Shown here: positions 1 to 8,430 of the stretch, one piece after another
Position numbering within the stretch: position 1 is the first letter of the stretch
Layout: each line of letters starts with the position of its first letter
Assembly (NCBI RefSeq): GCF_003024675.1
Contig: NZ_PYLP01000001.1
Coordinates: 284,324-348,323 of the forward strand
Length of the DNA stretch: 64,000 bases
Origin: Faecalibacillus faecis
Lineage (GTDB): Bacteria > Bacillota_I > Bacilli_A > Erysipelotrichales > Coprobacillaceae
Direction of reading: 5' to 3'
The notes under the pieces: model-generated
Databases searched by the model: none
What the model was told of the DNA's origin: nothing
The model's input: only the letters and a program-made list of their open reading frames with translations
Translations under genes and position numbers: made by a program

Positions 1-351
1 ACATTAGGAAAATTATCAATTGGACCTGCAATCTTTAATATCAATGAACCAATTATCTTTGGTTTACCAATGGTTTTAAATCCATTAATGATGATTCCAT
101 TTATCTTTGTACCAGTAATCAATTCAATTATTGCTTATGGCTTAATGGCCTTCCATATTGTAGGAAAAGGAATTATTGAAACACCATGGACAACACCAGC
201 ACCACTTGGAGCTGCACTTGGATGTATGGATTTCAAAGCAGCAATCATGGTTATTGGTTTAATTATCTTAGACATGGTTTTATACTATCCATTCTTTAAA
301 TTATTAGAAAAACAAAAATTAGAAGAAGAAAATTCAGTGCAAACAAATTAA
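1..351 (+). CDS. celB: PTS lactose/cellobiose-type EIIC permease, C-terminal part
   Basis: The window opens inside this gene; only the last 116 codons are present. The frame from base 1 contains the NINEPIIFGLPMVLNP motif typical of the EIIC component of lactose/cellobiose PTS transporters, followed by hydrophobic segments and a charged tail ending at a TAA. The family imports and, together with EIIA and EIIB, phosphorylates beta-linked disaccharides such as cellobiose in the membrane. The two 6-phospho-beta-glucosidases further on (12.3 and 50.1 kb) would act on such products, although they are not adjacent. The substrate is inferred from the family only. The 5' part lies outside the window. 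Confidence 0.9.
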   Translation, partial: TLGKLSIGPAIFNINEPIIFGLPMVLNPLMMIPFIFVPVINSIIAYGLMAFHIVGKGIIETPWTTPAPLGAALGCMDFKAAIMVIGLIILDMVLYYPFFKLLEKQKLEEENSVQTN

Positions 352-406
352 AAAAAGAAGATAAAAACTCACACATAAATCTTTTAAAAATTGAATAACT
401 TAAGTT

Positions 407-443
407 AGCTCTAGTGATCATCAAGACCATTAGAGCTTTTTTT
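407..443 (+). terminator. Rho-independent terminator after the PTS permease
   Basis: Stem AGCTCTAGTG / CATTAGAGCT (one G-U pair) with an 11-base loop, followed by a run of T. It lies about 55 bases downstream of the permease stop. Confidence 0.8.
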
Positions 444-495
444 AAACTTAAAGTTCGACATTTATTTCTCTCGTTTTTTTAAGAAGGTGGATACT

Positions 496-797
496 ATGTC
501 AACTAAAGTTAGGGTAAACTTGAGAGAAATGAATTCTAAATATTATCATCAAGATTGTTTTGTTGAAGTTAATCAGGATGTTTATGACACAATGAACAAA
601 TATGATCACATTGATGCAGCATATAAAAGAAAAGTAGATTATCATAAGGGATATATTTCATTAGATCGAAGTCTATTTCTAGAATTAAAAAAATTGGCTT
701 TGATGTTAACGAAAACTTATTTTTGAAAGAATTAATAAGTTTTATAGAATTAACAATTAAAGACTTACCAGTACAAGAAAAAGATATTAAAATTTAG
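496..797 (+). pseudogene. Small sigma-factor-like ORF, frameshifted in an A7 run
   Basis: The ATG at 496 has an AAGGTGG ribosome site five bases upstream and is preferred over the in-frame GTG at 487. The first frame ends at 726. At codons TTA AAA AAA (685-693) a -1 shift opens another frame (IGFDVNENLFLKELISFIEL...) that ends with TAG at 795-797, giving about 100 residues in total. The N-terminal part (VEVNQDVYDTMNKYD..., then YISLDRS) resembles the start of small sigma-70-like proteins carried by Firmicute mobile elements, but the full sigma regions are absent, so that assignment is weak. The heptamer A AAA AAA is in phase for -1 slippage, so this could be a programmed frameshift, a pseudogene or a base-calling error. 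Confidence 0.4.
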
Positions 798-850
798 ATG
801 AAAAAAATCGTGATATTTTATTGGTGTTGAATAGTATAAACACGAAAGAT

Positions 851-880
851 CACTTTTAGTGAAAACTAAAGTGTATTTTT
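851..880 (+). terminator. Weak hairpin terminator
   Basis: Stem CACTTTTAG / CTAAAGTG with one bulged base, followed by TATTTTT. It ends the transcript of the frameshifted small gene, before the DUF3267 gene. Confidence 0.45.
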
Positions 881-946
881 AGAGTTTATCTATTTATAAG
901 GAAATTAATTTGTTATACTAAAAATAGAAATGAAAAGGAGTATATT

Positions 947-1531
947 ATGAAATTACATTATCGAGGAAAATACAATTTAGATCCGGCAACCTTACCAACC
1001 TGTAAGCATCAACCGAATGCTGTTAAATTTAAAGAAGTTGACTCAACAAAAGAGCTTGCTGTTATTGCTAATGGCATAGCAATAGCCTTAATGATTTTAT
1101 TAGCTATTCCTGTTTATTTAAAATATAAAGGTTTATTATTTGATTATTTTGATGAAATGATGGTAGGGGCAATGCTTCCTTTATTAACGATGTTTCCTCA
1201 TGAACTTATACATGCTCTTTGTTTTAAAGAAGATGTTTATTTATATACAAATTTTAAACAAGGTCTCTTGTTTGTTGTAGGATGTGAAACAATGAGTAAA
1301 CACAGATTCATTTTTATGTCGCTTTTACCAAATATTGTTTTTGGTTTTCTTCCGTATATGATTTCTTTTTTAGGAATTCAATATTTAACTTTAGCTGTTT
1401 TAGGCGTTATTGCAATTGGTATGGGTGCAGGAGATTATTATAATGTTTTTAATGCGTTAATTCAAATGCCTAAAGGGGCACGCACATATTTATACCAAAT
1501 GAATTCTTATTGGTATATACCGGAAAAATAA
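947..1531 (+). CDS. DUF3267 membrane metallopeptidase-like protein
   Basis: The 194-residue protein has hydrophobic segments flanking a zincin-type HELIH motif (FPHELIHAL), which is the hallmark of DUF3267 proteins. These are thought to be integral-membrane zinc peptidases related to site-2 proteases, but no substrate is established. The start has a clear AAAAGGAG site seven bases upstream and a TATACT -10 element near 914. It appears to be a single-gene unit, with another promoter before the following pyruvate kinase. Function beyond the likely zinc-binding motif cannot be read from the sequence. Confidence 0.75.
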   Translation: MKLHYRGKYNLDPATLPTCKHQPNAVKFKEVDSTKELAVIANGIAIALMILLAIPVYLKYKGLLFDYFDEMMVGAMLPLLTMFPHELIHALCFKEDVYLYTNFKQGLLFVVGCETMSKHRFIFMSLLPNIVFGFLPYMISFLGIQYLTLAVLGVIAIGMGAGDYYNVFNALIQMPKGARTYLYQMNSYWYIPEK

Positions 1532-1582
1532 TAAAAAGAAAAAAATATTTTGAAGTGGATGTGCTTACATTGGTTTTGAGCG

Positions 1583-1611
1583 TTGAGAAAGTAGAAAAAT
1601 AGGTTTATACT
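1583..1611 (+). promoter_or_regulatory. Sigma-A-type promoter of pyk
   Basis: TTGAGA (1583-1588), a 17-base spacer and TATACT (1606-1611) lie 30 bases upstream of the pyruvate kinase start. Confidence 0.75.
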
Positions 1612-1641
1612 AAAGAAGTAGAGTAAAGGAAGGCAAGAGTT

Positions 1642-3072
1642 ATGAAGAAAAATGAGATTATGTCAAAAACAAAAATTGTATGTACTATTGGACCAGCTTC
1701 TGAAAGCAAAGAAATGCTTACAAAATTAGTCAAAGCTGGAATGAATGTGATGAGATTAAACTTCTCACATGGAACTCATGAAGAACATGAAGAAAAAATC
1801 AATACTTTATTAGAAATTAATAAAGAGCTTTCAACAAATGTAGCAATCTTATTAGATACAAAAGGACCTGAAATTCGTACAGGAGATTTCGTTGGAGGTA
1901 AAACTTCTTTTAAAAAAGGCCAAACATCTGTTATTTGTGTAGAAGATATTGTAGGAACAAGTGAACGTTTTACAATTACTTATAAAGATTTATATAAAGA
2001 TGTTAAACCAGGTGGTTTCATTTTAGTAAATGATGGTCAAGTTGAATTATTAGTTGATCATATTGATGGAACAGATATTGTTTGTGTGGCTGCCAATGAT
2101 GGTGATGTTAAAAACAAACGTGGAATCAACGTTCCAGGAATTAAATTAGGATTTGATTACTTATCACCAAAAGATATTTCAGATTTAACATTTGGAGCAC
2201 ATCAACCATTTGATTATGTAGCTGCTTCATTCTGTCGTAGAGCACAAGATATCATTGATATCAAAAAATTATTAATTGAAAATGGTAGAAATGATATTCA
2301 AATCTTAGCGAAGATTGAAAATCAAGAAGGTGTTGAAAATGTAGACGAAATTCTTGATATTGCAGATGGAATCATGGTCGCTCGTGGAGATTTAGGTGTA
2401 GAAGTTCCTGCTGAAGATGTGCCACTTATTCAAAAATCGATTATTAAAAAATGTAAACAACGTGGAAAAATCGTTATTACTGCAACACAAATGTTAGAAA
2501 GTATGCAACAAAATCCACGTCCAACTCGTGCTGAAGTATCTGACGTTGCAAATGCTATTTATGATGGAACAGATGCTATTATGTTATCAGGAGAATCAGC
2601 AAGTGGATTATATCCTCAAGAAGCTGTCTTAATGATGTCAAAAATTGCACATAAAATTGAATCAAATTTAGATTATCAAAGTTTACAAAGACAAGCAATT
2701 CGTACAGCACCTGATGATACAAGTGAAGCAATCTGTATGTCCGTTGCTGAAATTGCTTATAAATTTAATGTTGCCGCAATTATTGCCTTTACAGAATCAG
2801 GATTTACTGCTCGTAAAATGGCACGTTATCGTACAAAATCTCGTATCATTGCTGCGACACCTTCACTAAAGACAGTAAGAGCTTTAGCTTTAAACTGGGG
2901 TGTTAAAGCAGTTCCTTGTAAACCTTTAAATTCACGTATTTCAATGATTGATTATGCAAGTATCATTGCTCGTGAAAATGGTGTTAAACCAGGTCAAAAA
3001 ATTATTGTAACTGGTGGTACTCCAGGGGTTAAAGGTACCACAAGCTATTTAGAACTTATCGAAGTTAAATAA
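1642..3072 (+). CDS. pyk: Pyruvate kinase
   Basis: Full-length 476-residue pyruvate kinase, which converts phosphoenolpyruvate and ADP to pyruvate and ATP at the end of glycolysis. Visible hallmarks are the N-terminal KTKIVCTIGPAS, LDTKGPEIRTGD, the cation/PEP-binding AKIENQEGVEN, and the signature TATQMLESM followed by RPTRAEVSDVANA and IMLSGESA. The C-terminal domain ends GGTPGVKGTTSYLELIEV. GGAAGG at 1628-1633 supports the ATG at 1642; the internal ATG at 1660 is an alternative. It has its own promoter and terminator, so it is monocistronic and not paired with pfkA as in many Firmicutes. Confidence 0.97.
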   Translation: MKKNEIMSKTKIVCTIGPASESKEMLTKLVKAGMNVMRLNFSHGTHEEHEEKINTLLEINKELSTNVAILLDTKGPEIRTGDFVGGKTSFKKGQTSVICVEDIVGTSERFTITYKDLYKDVKPGGFILVNDGQVELLVDHIDGTDIVCVAANDGDVKNKRGINVPGIKLGFDYLSPKDISDLTFGAHQPFDYVAASFCRRAQDIIDIKKLLIENGRNDIQILAKIENQEGVENVDEILDIADGIMVARGDLGVEVPAEDVPLIQKSIIKKCKQRGKIVITATQMLESMQQNPRPTRAEVSDVANAIYDGTDAIMLSGESASGLYPQEAVLMMSKIAHKIESNLDYQSLQRQAIRTAPDDTSEAICMSVAEIAYKFNVAAIIAFTESGFTARKMARYRTKSRIIAATPSLKTVRALALNWGVKAVPCKPLNSRISMIDYASIIARENGVKPGQKIIVTGGTPGVKGTTSYLELIEVK

Positions 3073-3096
3073 AACACTCGAAAGAGTGTTTTTTTT
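3073..3096 (+). terminator. Terminator of pyk
   Basis: Perfect stem AACACTC / GAGTGTT with a GAAA tetraloop and a T tract directly after the stop codon. Confidence 0.9.
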
Positions 3097-3169
3097 AAAT
3101 TCATAAAAATGAAATAATAAGGTTATACTATACAAGAGGAAATAAATAATAGAAAGAGAGGTTTTATAA

Positions 3170-4144
3170 ATGTGTACAGCAGCAACTTATCAAACTAAAG
3201 ATTTTTATATGGGAAGAACGTTAGATTATGAGTTTTCTTATGGTGAAAAAATTGCTATTATGCCAAGAAACTATCCTTTACAATTTAGACATGATGGAAA
3301 AAAGATCACTCATTATGCTTTAATTGGTATGGCTCATGTTATTGATGATTATCCATTATATTATGATGCCGTTAATGAAAAAGGTTTAGGTATGGCAGGT
3401 TTAAATTTTGTAGGAAATGCTTGTTATAATGATGTTCAAGAAAATGTAAGGAATGTCGCTCAATATGAATTTATTCCTTGGATTTTAAGTCAATGTGCCT
3501 CTTTAAATGAAGCAAAAAAACTCATCAAAGAAATGAATCTTGTTAAAACGCCTTATAACGAACAACTTCCTGCAGCTTCATTACATTGGATCATTGCAGA
3601 TAAAAGTGGATGTATTACCGTTGAATCTGTCAAAGAAGGATTAAAAGTCTATGAAAATCCAGTTGGTATCTTAACTAATAATCCTGCTTTTGACAAACAA
3701 ATGTTTAATTTAAATAACTATATGTTTTTATCACCCAAACAACCTGTAAATATGTTTTCTAAAGAATTAGATTTAAAAACTTATTCTAGAGGAATGGGAG
3801 CTTTAGGACTTCCTGGAGATTTATCTTCTATGTCACGCTTTGTTCGTGTCGCTTTTACAAAAATGAATGCAAAATCAAAAAGCAGTGAAAAAGAAAGTGT
3901 TAATCAATTCTTTCATATTTTAGGATCGGTTGAACAACAAAGAGGATGTTGTGAAGTGGCTGAAGAAAAATATGAAATTACAATTTATACATCATGTTGG
4001 AATAGTCAAAAGGGTATTTACTATTATACAACCTATGATCGTCGTCAAATTACGGCAGTTAATATGCATAAAATAAATTTAGATGGGCAACAACTTATAA
4101 GTTATCCAATGCTTAATGACGAAGAATTTTATGAACAAAACTAA
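3170..4144 (+). CDS. bsh: Choloylglycine hydrolase (bile salt hydrolase)
   Basis: The 324-residue Ntn-hydrolase begins MCTAAT, so Cys2 becomes the N-terminal nucleophile once Met is removed. Other catalytic positions of the family are visible: Arg16, Asp19, Asn79 (GLGMAGLN), Asn170/171 (GILTNNP) and Arg223 in the block GLPGDLSSMSRFVR. Bile salt hydrolases release glycine or taurine from conjugated bile acids in the cytoplasm; penicillin V acylases share the fold. The GLGMAGLNF and SSMSRFVR blocks favour the bile salt side. It is a single-gene unit between two terminators, with no transporter beside it. A gut habitat follows from this by inference. Confidence 0.9.
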   Translation: MCTAATYQTKDFYMGRTLDYEFSYGEKIAIMPRNYPLQFRHDGKKITHYALIGMAHVIDDYPLYYDAVNEKGLGMAGLNFVGNACYNDVQENVRNVAQYEFIPWILSQCASLNEAKKLIKEMNLVKTPYNEQLPAASLHWIIADKSGCITVESVKEGLKVYENPVGILTNNPAFDKQMFNLNNYMFLSPKQPVNMFSKELDLKTYSRGMGALGLPGDLSSMSRFVRVAFTKMNAKSKSSEKESVNQFFHILGSVEQQRGCCEVAEEKYEITIYTSCWNSQKGIYYYTTYDRRQITAVNMHKINLDGQQLISYPMLNDEEFYEQN

Positions 4145-4152
4145 TATTTTTG

Positions 4153-4178
4153 AGATAGTGAAAGCTATCTTTTTTTTT
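4153..4178 (+). terminator. Terminator of bsh
   Basis: Stem AGATAG / CTATCT with loop TGAAAG, followed by a long T run. Confidence 0.85.
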
Positions 4179-4249
4179 ATTATTAAATGTGATTAAAATC
4201 GCATGAACAACATATATTTCAAAGAAAATAAGTTAATTTTTTAACTTGG

Positions 4250-4287
4250 TGTAAACGCTTTCAATTTAAAAAAGATAGGACTACAAT
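4250..4287 (+). promoter_or_regulatory. CcpA cre box overlapping the rnf operon promoter
   Basis: TGTAAACGCTTTCA at 4250-4263 matches the catabolite-responsive element consensus TGWNANCGNTNWCA at every fixed position. It overlaps the best -35 candidate TTTCAA (4259-4264), which is 17 bases upstream of TACAAT (4282-4287). A cre at the -35 usually mediates repression by CcpA, so rnf expression is predicted to fall when preferred sugars are present. The promoter assignment is inference. Confidence 0.75.
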
Positions 4288-4309
4288 AAGGTTAAAGGGG
4301 ATGAAAATC

Positions 4310-5620
4310 ATGCATTTAAAATCATTTATTGGAGGTATACATCCAAAAGATCAAAAACACTATACAAAAGATTTGCCAATCATCAAGCTAAATGCAAGTG
4401 AAGAAGCTGTATTTTTGTTAAAACAACATATTGGAGCGCCTTGTAAACCACTTGTTAAAATAAAAGATGAAGTTAAAGTAGGACAAAAAATTGCTTGTGA
4501 AGATGGTTTTGTTTCTAGTCCGATTATTTCATCTGTTTCAGGAACAGTAAAAGCAATAGAAGAAAGAATGGATATTTCTGGAAAAATGCAACAAGCAATC
4601 GTTATAAATAATGATGGTTTGTATCAAAGTATTGAAATAGAAACAAATGATTATAAATCATTAAGCTATGAAGATAAAATAGAAAAAATTAAAGAAGCTG
4701 GGATTGTCGGCTTGGGTGGTGCTGGTTTTCCAACACACGTTAAATTATCTGTTAAGGATATTAATAAGGTTCATTATTTTATTGTTAATGGGGCAGAATG
4801 TGAACCCTATCTTACGAGTGATTATCGTTTGATGTTGGAAAAAACAGATGAACTTATAGATGGAATCCATGTGATTTTAGACATGTTTCCTAAGGCAATT
4901 TGTTATATCGCAATTGAAGATAATAAAAAAGAAGCGATTTCTTTACTTGAAGAAAAGTGTAAAGATGAAGATAAAATCGAAGTAAAGGCTTTAAAAACAA
5001 AATATCCTCAAGGTGGAGAAAGAATGTTGATTAAAGTTCTTACAGGAAAAATGCTTAATTCAAAAATGCTTCCTGTTGATGTGGGTTGTATTGTAGATAA
5101 TGTAGCGACAACAATTGCTATTAATCAAGCCGTTCGTTATAATCAACCACTTTTTTCTAAAGTAATGACAATATCTGGAGAAGGAATAAAACCTTGTAAT
5201 ATAGAGGTTCCTTTAGGAACAAGTTTTCAGTTTATTGTAGATCAACTTGGCGGTTTTAAAGGTGAAATCAAAAAAATTATTTGTGGAGGGCCGATGATGG
5301 GAAGTGCTTTGATGACACTAGATCTTCCAGTTACAAAAACAACCAGTGCTATTCTTGCTATGAATCAAGATGAAGTTTCACTTTATGAGCCTTCTGCGTG
5401 TATTCGTTGTGGAAGATGTTTAGATGTTTGTCCAAGCTTGCTTAAACCACAAATACTCTATCAAATTGCGTTAAAAAATGATACAGAAGCCTTTATCAAA
5501 AATCAAGGTATGGATTGTATTGAATGTGGCTGTTGTAGTTATACTTGTCCAGCCAAACGAAATATGACACAAGCCTTTAAGAAAATGAAATATTTAGTTT
5601 CAATTAATAAAAGAAAGTAG
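4310..5620 (+). CDS. rnfC: Rnf electron transport complex subunit C
   Basis: RnfC is the peripheral NADH-oxidising iron-sulfur/flavin subunit of the Rnf complex, which couples ferredoxin:NAD+ electron transfer to ion pumping. The sequence shows the N-terminal FIGGIHPKDQK, the glycine-rich nucleotide/FMN region VGLGGAGFPTHVK, NGAECEPYLTSDYR, and two ferredoxin motifs near the C-terminus (CIRCGRCLDVCP and CIECGCCSYTCP). I chose the ATG at 4310, nine bases after AAAGGGG; the upstream in-frame ATG at 4301 abuts the ribosome site directly. It is the first gene of the C-D-G-E-A-B operon. Confidence 0.95.
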   Translation: MHLKSFIGGIHPKDQKHYTKDLPIIKLNASEEAVFLLKQHIGAPCKPLVKIKDEVKVGQKIACEDGFVSSPIISSVSGTVKAIEERMDISGKMQQAIVINNDGLYQSIEIETNDYKSLSYEDKIEKIKEAGIVGLGGAGFPTHVKLSVKDINKVHYFIVNGAECEPYLTSDYRLMLEKTDELIDGIHVILDMFPKAICYIAIEDNKKEAISLLEEKCKDEDKIEVKALKTKYPQGGERMLIKVLTGKMLNSKMLPVDVGCIVDNVATTIAINQAVRYNQPLFSKVMTISGEGIKPCNIEVPLGTSFQFIVDQLGGFKGEIKKIICGGPMMGSALMTLDLPVTKTTSAILAMNQDEVSLYEPSACIRCGRCLDVCPSLLKPQILYQIALKNDTEAFIKNQGMDCIECGCCSYTCPAKRNMTQAFKKMKYLVSINKRK

Positions 5621-5628
5621 GTAGCTTT

Positions 5629-6543
5629 ATGAATCAATTATTACATGTATCTTCTTCACCACATATTAAAGATAAAGTCACAACATCTTCCATTATGCTT
5701 GATGTTGTTATTGCCTTATTACCAGCTACTTTTTTTGGAATCTATCAATTTAAAATAAAGGCTTTATTTATTATTCTAACCACGATAATCACATGTGTTT
5801 TATCAGAATATATCTATGAATATTTCATGAAAAAAACGATAACAATCAAAGATTTATCAGCTGTTGTTACAGGCCTTATTTTAGCTTTAAATTTACCAGC
5901 AACGGTTCCTTTATGGATACCAGTGATTGGTGGTATTTTTGCAATCATTGTTGTTAAACAGCTTTATGGTGGATTAGGACAAAACTTTATGAATCCTGCA
6001 TTAGCAGCACGTTGTTTTTTACTCATTTCTTTTGCAGGTAGAATGACTAATTTTGTTTTTGATGGTCTAACTTCACCGACACCTTTAGTTGTTTTAAAAA
6101 ATGGACAAAGCTATGAACTTTTAAAGATGTTTTTAGGAACGACTTCAGGAACAATAGGAGAAACATCAACTTTCGCTTTACTTATTGGTGCAGGTTATTT
6201 GCTTATAAAAGGAATTATCAAGTTAACAATTCCTTTAACTTATTTAATTATATTTTCAATTTTTACTTTATTTTTTTCACCTTGTTCATTTGACTTTTAT
6301 TATTTGGCCTGTGAACTTTGTGGAGGAGGACTTATTTTTGGTGCCTTTTTTATGGCAACAGATTATGTTACAAGTCCTATGGATCGAAAGGGACAAATCG
6401 TTTATGGAATTATTTTAGGAATTTTAACAGGACTCTTTCGTTTCTTTGGAACAAGTAGTGAAGGTGTTTCTTATGCAATCATTATTTCTAATTTACTTGT
6501 TCCATTAATTGATAAAATCACTTTAAAAGGTGGTGTTTTCTAA
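5629..6543 (+). CDS. rnfD: Rnf complex membrane subunit D
   Basis: The 304-residue polytopic membrane protein is homologous to NqrB/RnfD. The family carries a covalently bound FMN on a Thr in an SGAT-like motif; here the corresponding segment reads DGLTSPTPL, so the Thr is kept but the usual SGA before it is replaced. YGGLGQNFMNPALAARCFLL and the C-terminal ATDYVTSPMDRKGQIVYG are conserved family blocks. It starts eight bases after the rnfC stop and shares a TAATG junction with rnfG, consistent with translational coupling. Confidence 0.95.
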   Translation: MNQLLHVSSSPHIKDKVTTSSIMLDVVIALLPATFFGIYQFKIKALFIILTTIITCVLSEYIYEYFMKKTITIKDLSAVVTGLILALNLPATVPLWIPVIGGIFAIIVVKQLYGGLGQNFMNPALAARCFLLISFAGRMTNFVFDGLTSPTPLVVLKNGQSYELLKMFLGTTSGTIGETSTFALLIGAGYLLIKGIIKLTIPLTYLIIFSIFTLFFSPCSFDFYYLACELCGGGLIFGAFFMATDYVTSPMDRKGQIVYGIILGILTGLFRFFGTSSEGVSYAIIISNLLVPLIDKITLKGGVF

Positions 6544-7145
6544 TGAATTTAAAAAAAATAATAAAAGATGTCTTTATTCTTTGTTTAATAACAATTATTT
6601 GTGGAGGTTTGATGGGGTATGTTTATCAAATAACAAAAAAGCCTATTGAAAAACAGGCTAAGCAAACGCAACAAGAAGCATATAAACTTGTTATGAAAAA
6701 AGCTACAAGCTTTAAAAAATACGAAGTTCAAAAAATAAAAAAATTATCAAAACAATTAAAAAATAATGAAAATAATGTAGAAATTGTCCAAGCATTAAAA
6801 GCGTATCAAAATAAAAAAAACATAGGTGAAATTATTCAAGTCATCGACCATGATGGTTTTGGTGGAGACATTGAACTTATTGTTGGTATCAATCAACAAA
6901 AAGAAATTACCGGTGTTGAAATTTTATCCATTGATGAAACTGTTGGACTAGGGATGAACGCTAAAAATAAAGAATTTAGAGATCAGTATAAAGGAAAAAA
7001 AGTAGATCGTTTTGAAGTTGTAAAAACCGGAAAGCAAAGTGATGAAGAAATTGATTCTTTATCAGGTGCTACCATTACTTCTAAAGCAATGACAAGCGGT
7101 ATCAATGGAGCACTTGAATTTTATGATCTCTTGAAAGGAAGATGA
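6543..7145 (+). CDS. rnfG: Rnf complex FMN-binding subunit G
   Basis: The 200-residue protein has one N-terminal membrane anchor and an FMN-binding domain. The attachment motif SLSGATITSKAM is intact; the Thr receives FMN through a phosphoester bond made by ApbE, whose gene lies just downstream at 9.2-10.2 kb on the opposite strand. GFGGDIELIVGIN and IDETVGLGMNAKN are family blocks. Residues roughly 40-85 form a lysine- and asparagine-rich segment before the flavin domain, as is common in low-GC species. Confidence 0.95.
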   Translation: MNLKKIIKDVFILCLITIICGGLMGYVYQITKKPIEKQAKQTQQEAYKLVMKKATSFKKYEVQKIKKLSKQLKNNENNVEIVQALKAYQNKKNIGEIIQVIDHDGFGGDIELIVGINQQKEITGVEILSIDETVGLGMNAKNKEFRDQYKGKKVDRFEVVKTGKQSDEEIDSLSGATITSKAMTSGINGALEFYDLLKGR

Positions 7146-7149
7146 GAAT

Positions 7150-7848
7150 ATGGAAAAGTATCTAAAACCTTTATATAATGGCATCATTAAAGAAAATCCA
7201 ACATTTGTCTTGATGCTTGGAATGTGTCCAACACTTGCAGTAACGACTTCTGCTATTAATGGAATGGGAATGGGACTTACGACAATGACGGTTTTGATTA
7301 TGTCTAATTTTTTGATTTCGTTGCTTAGAAATATCATTCCAAGTCGTATGCGTATACCGGGTTATATTGTTATTGTTGCTTCTCTTGTAACGGTTGTACA
7401 ATTATTACTTCAAGGATATATACCTTCTTTATATGATACATTAGGAATCTATATTCCTTTAATTGTTGTTAACTGCATTATCTTAGGAAGAGCGGAAGCT
7501 TTTGCTTCTAAAAATCCACCACTTCTTTCTATGATGGATGGGATAGGAATAGGTCTAGGATTTACTTTAGCTCTTACATGTATTGGTTTAGTAAGAGAAA
7601 TCTTAGGGTCAGGAACAGCATTTTCAGTACCTTTACCATTTTCTTTTGAACCTATCACGATTTTTGTTATGGCGCCAGGCGCATTCTTTGTTTTAGCTTT
7701 TTTAACGGCCATTCAAAATAAATTAAAGCTACCAAGTGCCACAAATACAAAAGAATCTTCTCTTAAATGTGGGGGAAATTGTGTTGAATGTTATGGTCAT
7801 CAATGTCAAATAAACAAATCCTTATTAAAGGAGGAACTTAAAAAATGA
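7150..7848 (+). CDS. rnfE: Rnf complex membrane subunit E
   Basis: The 232-residue membrane protein of the RnfE/NqrD family forms, with RnfA, the antiparallel membrane core that holds an iron-sulfur centre. Recognisable are KENPTFVLMLGMCPTLAVTTS, PSRMRIPGYIVIVAS, and the ILGRAEAFASKNPPLLSMMDG block. A cysteine-containing tail, CGGNCVECYGHQC, at about residues 208-220 extends beyond the membrane core. It overlaps rnfA by an ATGA junction at 7845-7848. Confidence 0.94.
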   Translation: MEKYLKPLYNGIIKENPTFVLMLGMCPTLAVTTSAINGMGMGLTTMTVLIMSNFLISLLRNIIPSRMRIPGYIVIVASLVTVVQLLLQGYIPSLYDTLGIYIPLIVVNCIILGRAEAFASKNPPLLSMMDGIGIGLGFTLALTCIGLVREILGSGTAFSVPLPFSFEPITIFVMAPGAFFVLAFLTAIQNKLKLPSATNTKESSLKCGGNCVECYGHQCQINKSLLKEELKK

Positions 7849-8418
7849 AAACTCTTATTCTAACACTGATTAGTGTTTCCTTAGTCAATAATGTTGTCCT
7901 ATCTCAATTTTTAGGATTATGTCCATTTCTAGGAGTTTCAAAACAGACAAAAACAGCACTTTCAATGGGTGGCGCCGTCATCTTTGTTATTACGATTGCT
8001 TCAGCCGTCACAAATTTATTATACCGTTTACTTGTTTTATTTCATGTTGAATATTTAGAAACAGTGTCTTTTATATTAATTATTGCTGCATTAGTACAAC
8101 TTGTAGAACTCTTTTTAAAAAAAATATTCTAAACCACTTTATAATTCATTAGGAGTTTATTTACCGTTGATTACAACTAACTGTGCAGTTTTAGGAGTGG
8201 CTCTTACCAATGTTCAAAATAATTATGATTTTATTACAAGTGTTGTTGCTGGTTTTGGAACAGCATTAGGATTTACAATTTCTATTACCATACTTGCAGG
8301 AATTAGAGAAAGAATTGCGGATAATGATATTCCTCATGTCATGCAAGGATCGCCCATCGTTTTAATTACCGCTGGTTTAATGGCGATTGCTTTTATTGGT
8401 TTTTCAGGACTTATCTAA
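7845..8418 (+). pseudogene. rnfA: Rnf complex membrane subunit A, frame broken in an A8 run
   Basis: Residues 1 to about 93 read as a normal RnfA start (LVNNVVLSQFLGLCPFLGVSK), but the frame ends at 8132. The rest continues in the next frame from KYSKPLYNSLGVYLPLITTN through to the stop at 8418. Removing one A from the A8 run at 8117-8124 restores a single RnfA of about 190 residues, the usual family length. Both halves are fully conserved with no further damage, and every other rnf gene is intact. A homopolymer sequencing error or slippage is therefore more likely than true loss. If real, the Rnf complex would lack an essential core subunit. Confidence 0.88.
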
Positions 8419-8430
8419 GGAGGATTTTTT

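Noticed and set aside
3170..4144. Penicillin V acylase instead of bile salt hydrolase
   Set aside because: Both share the Ntn fold, but the GLGMAGLNF and SSMSRFVR blocks fit bile salt hydrolases better; not excluded without assays.
7449..7712. Minus-strand frames across rnfE and rnfG
   Set aside because: They are shadows of conserved membrane proteins, with no ribosome sites or similarity.
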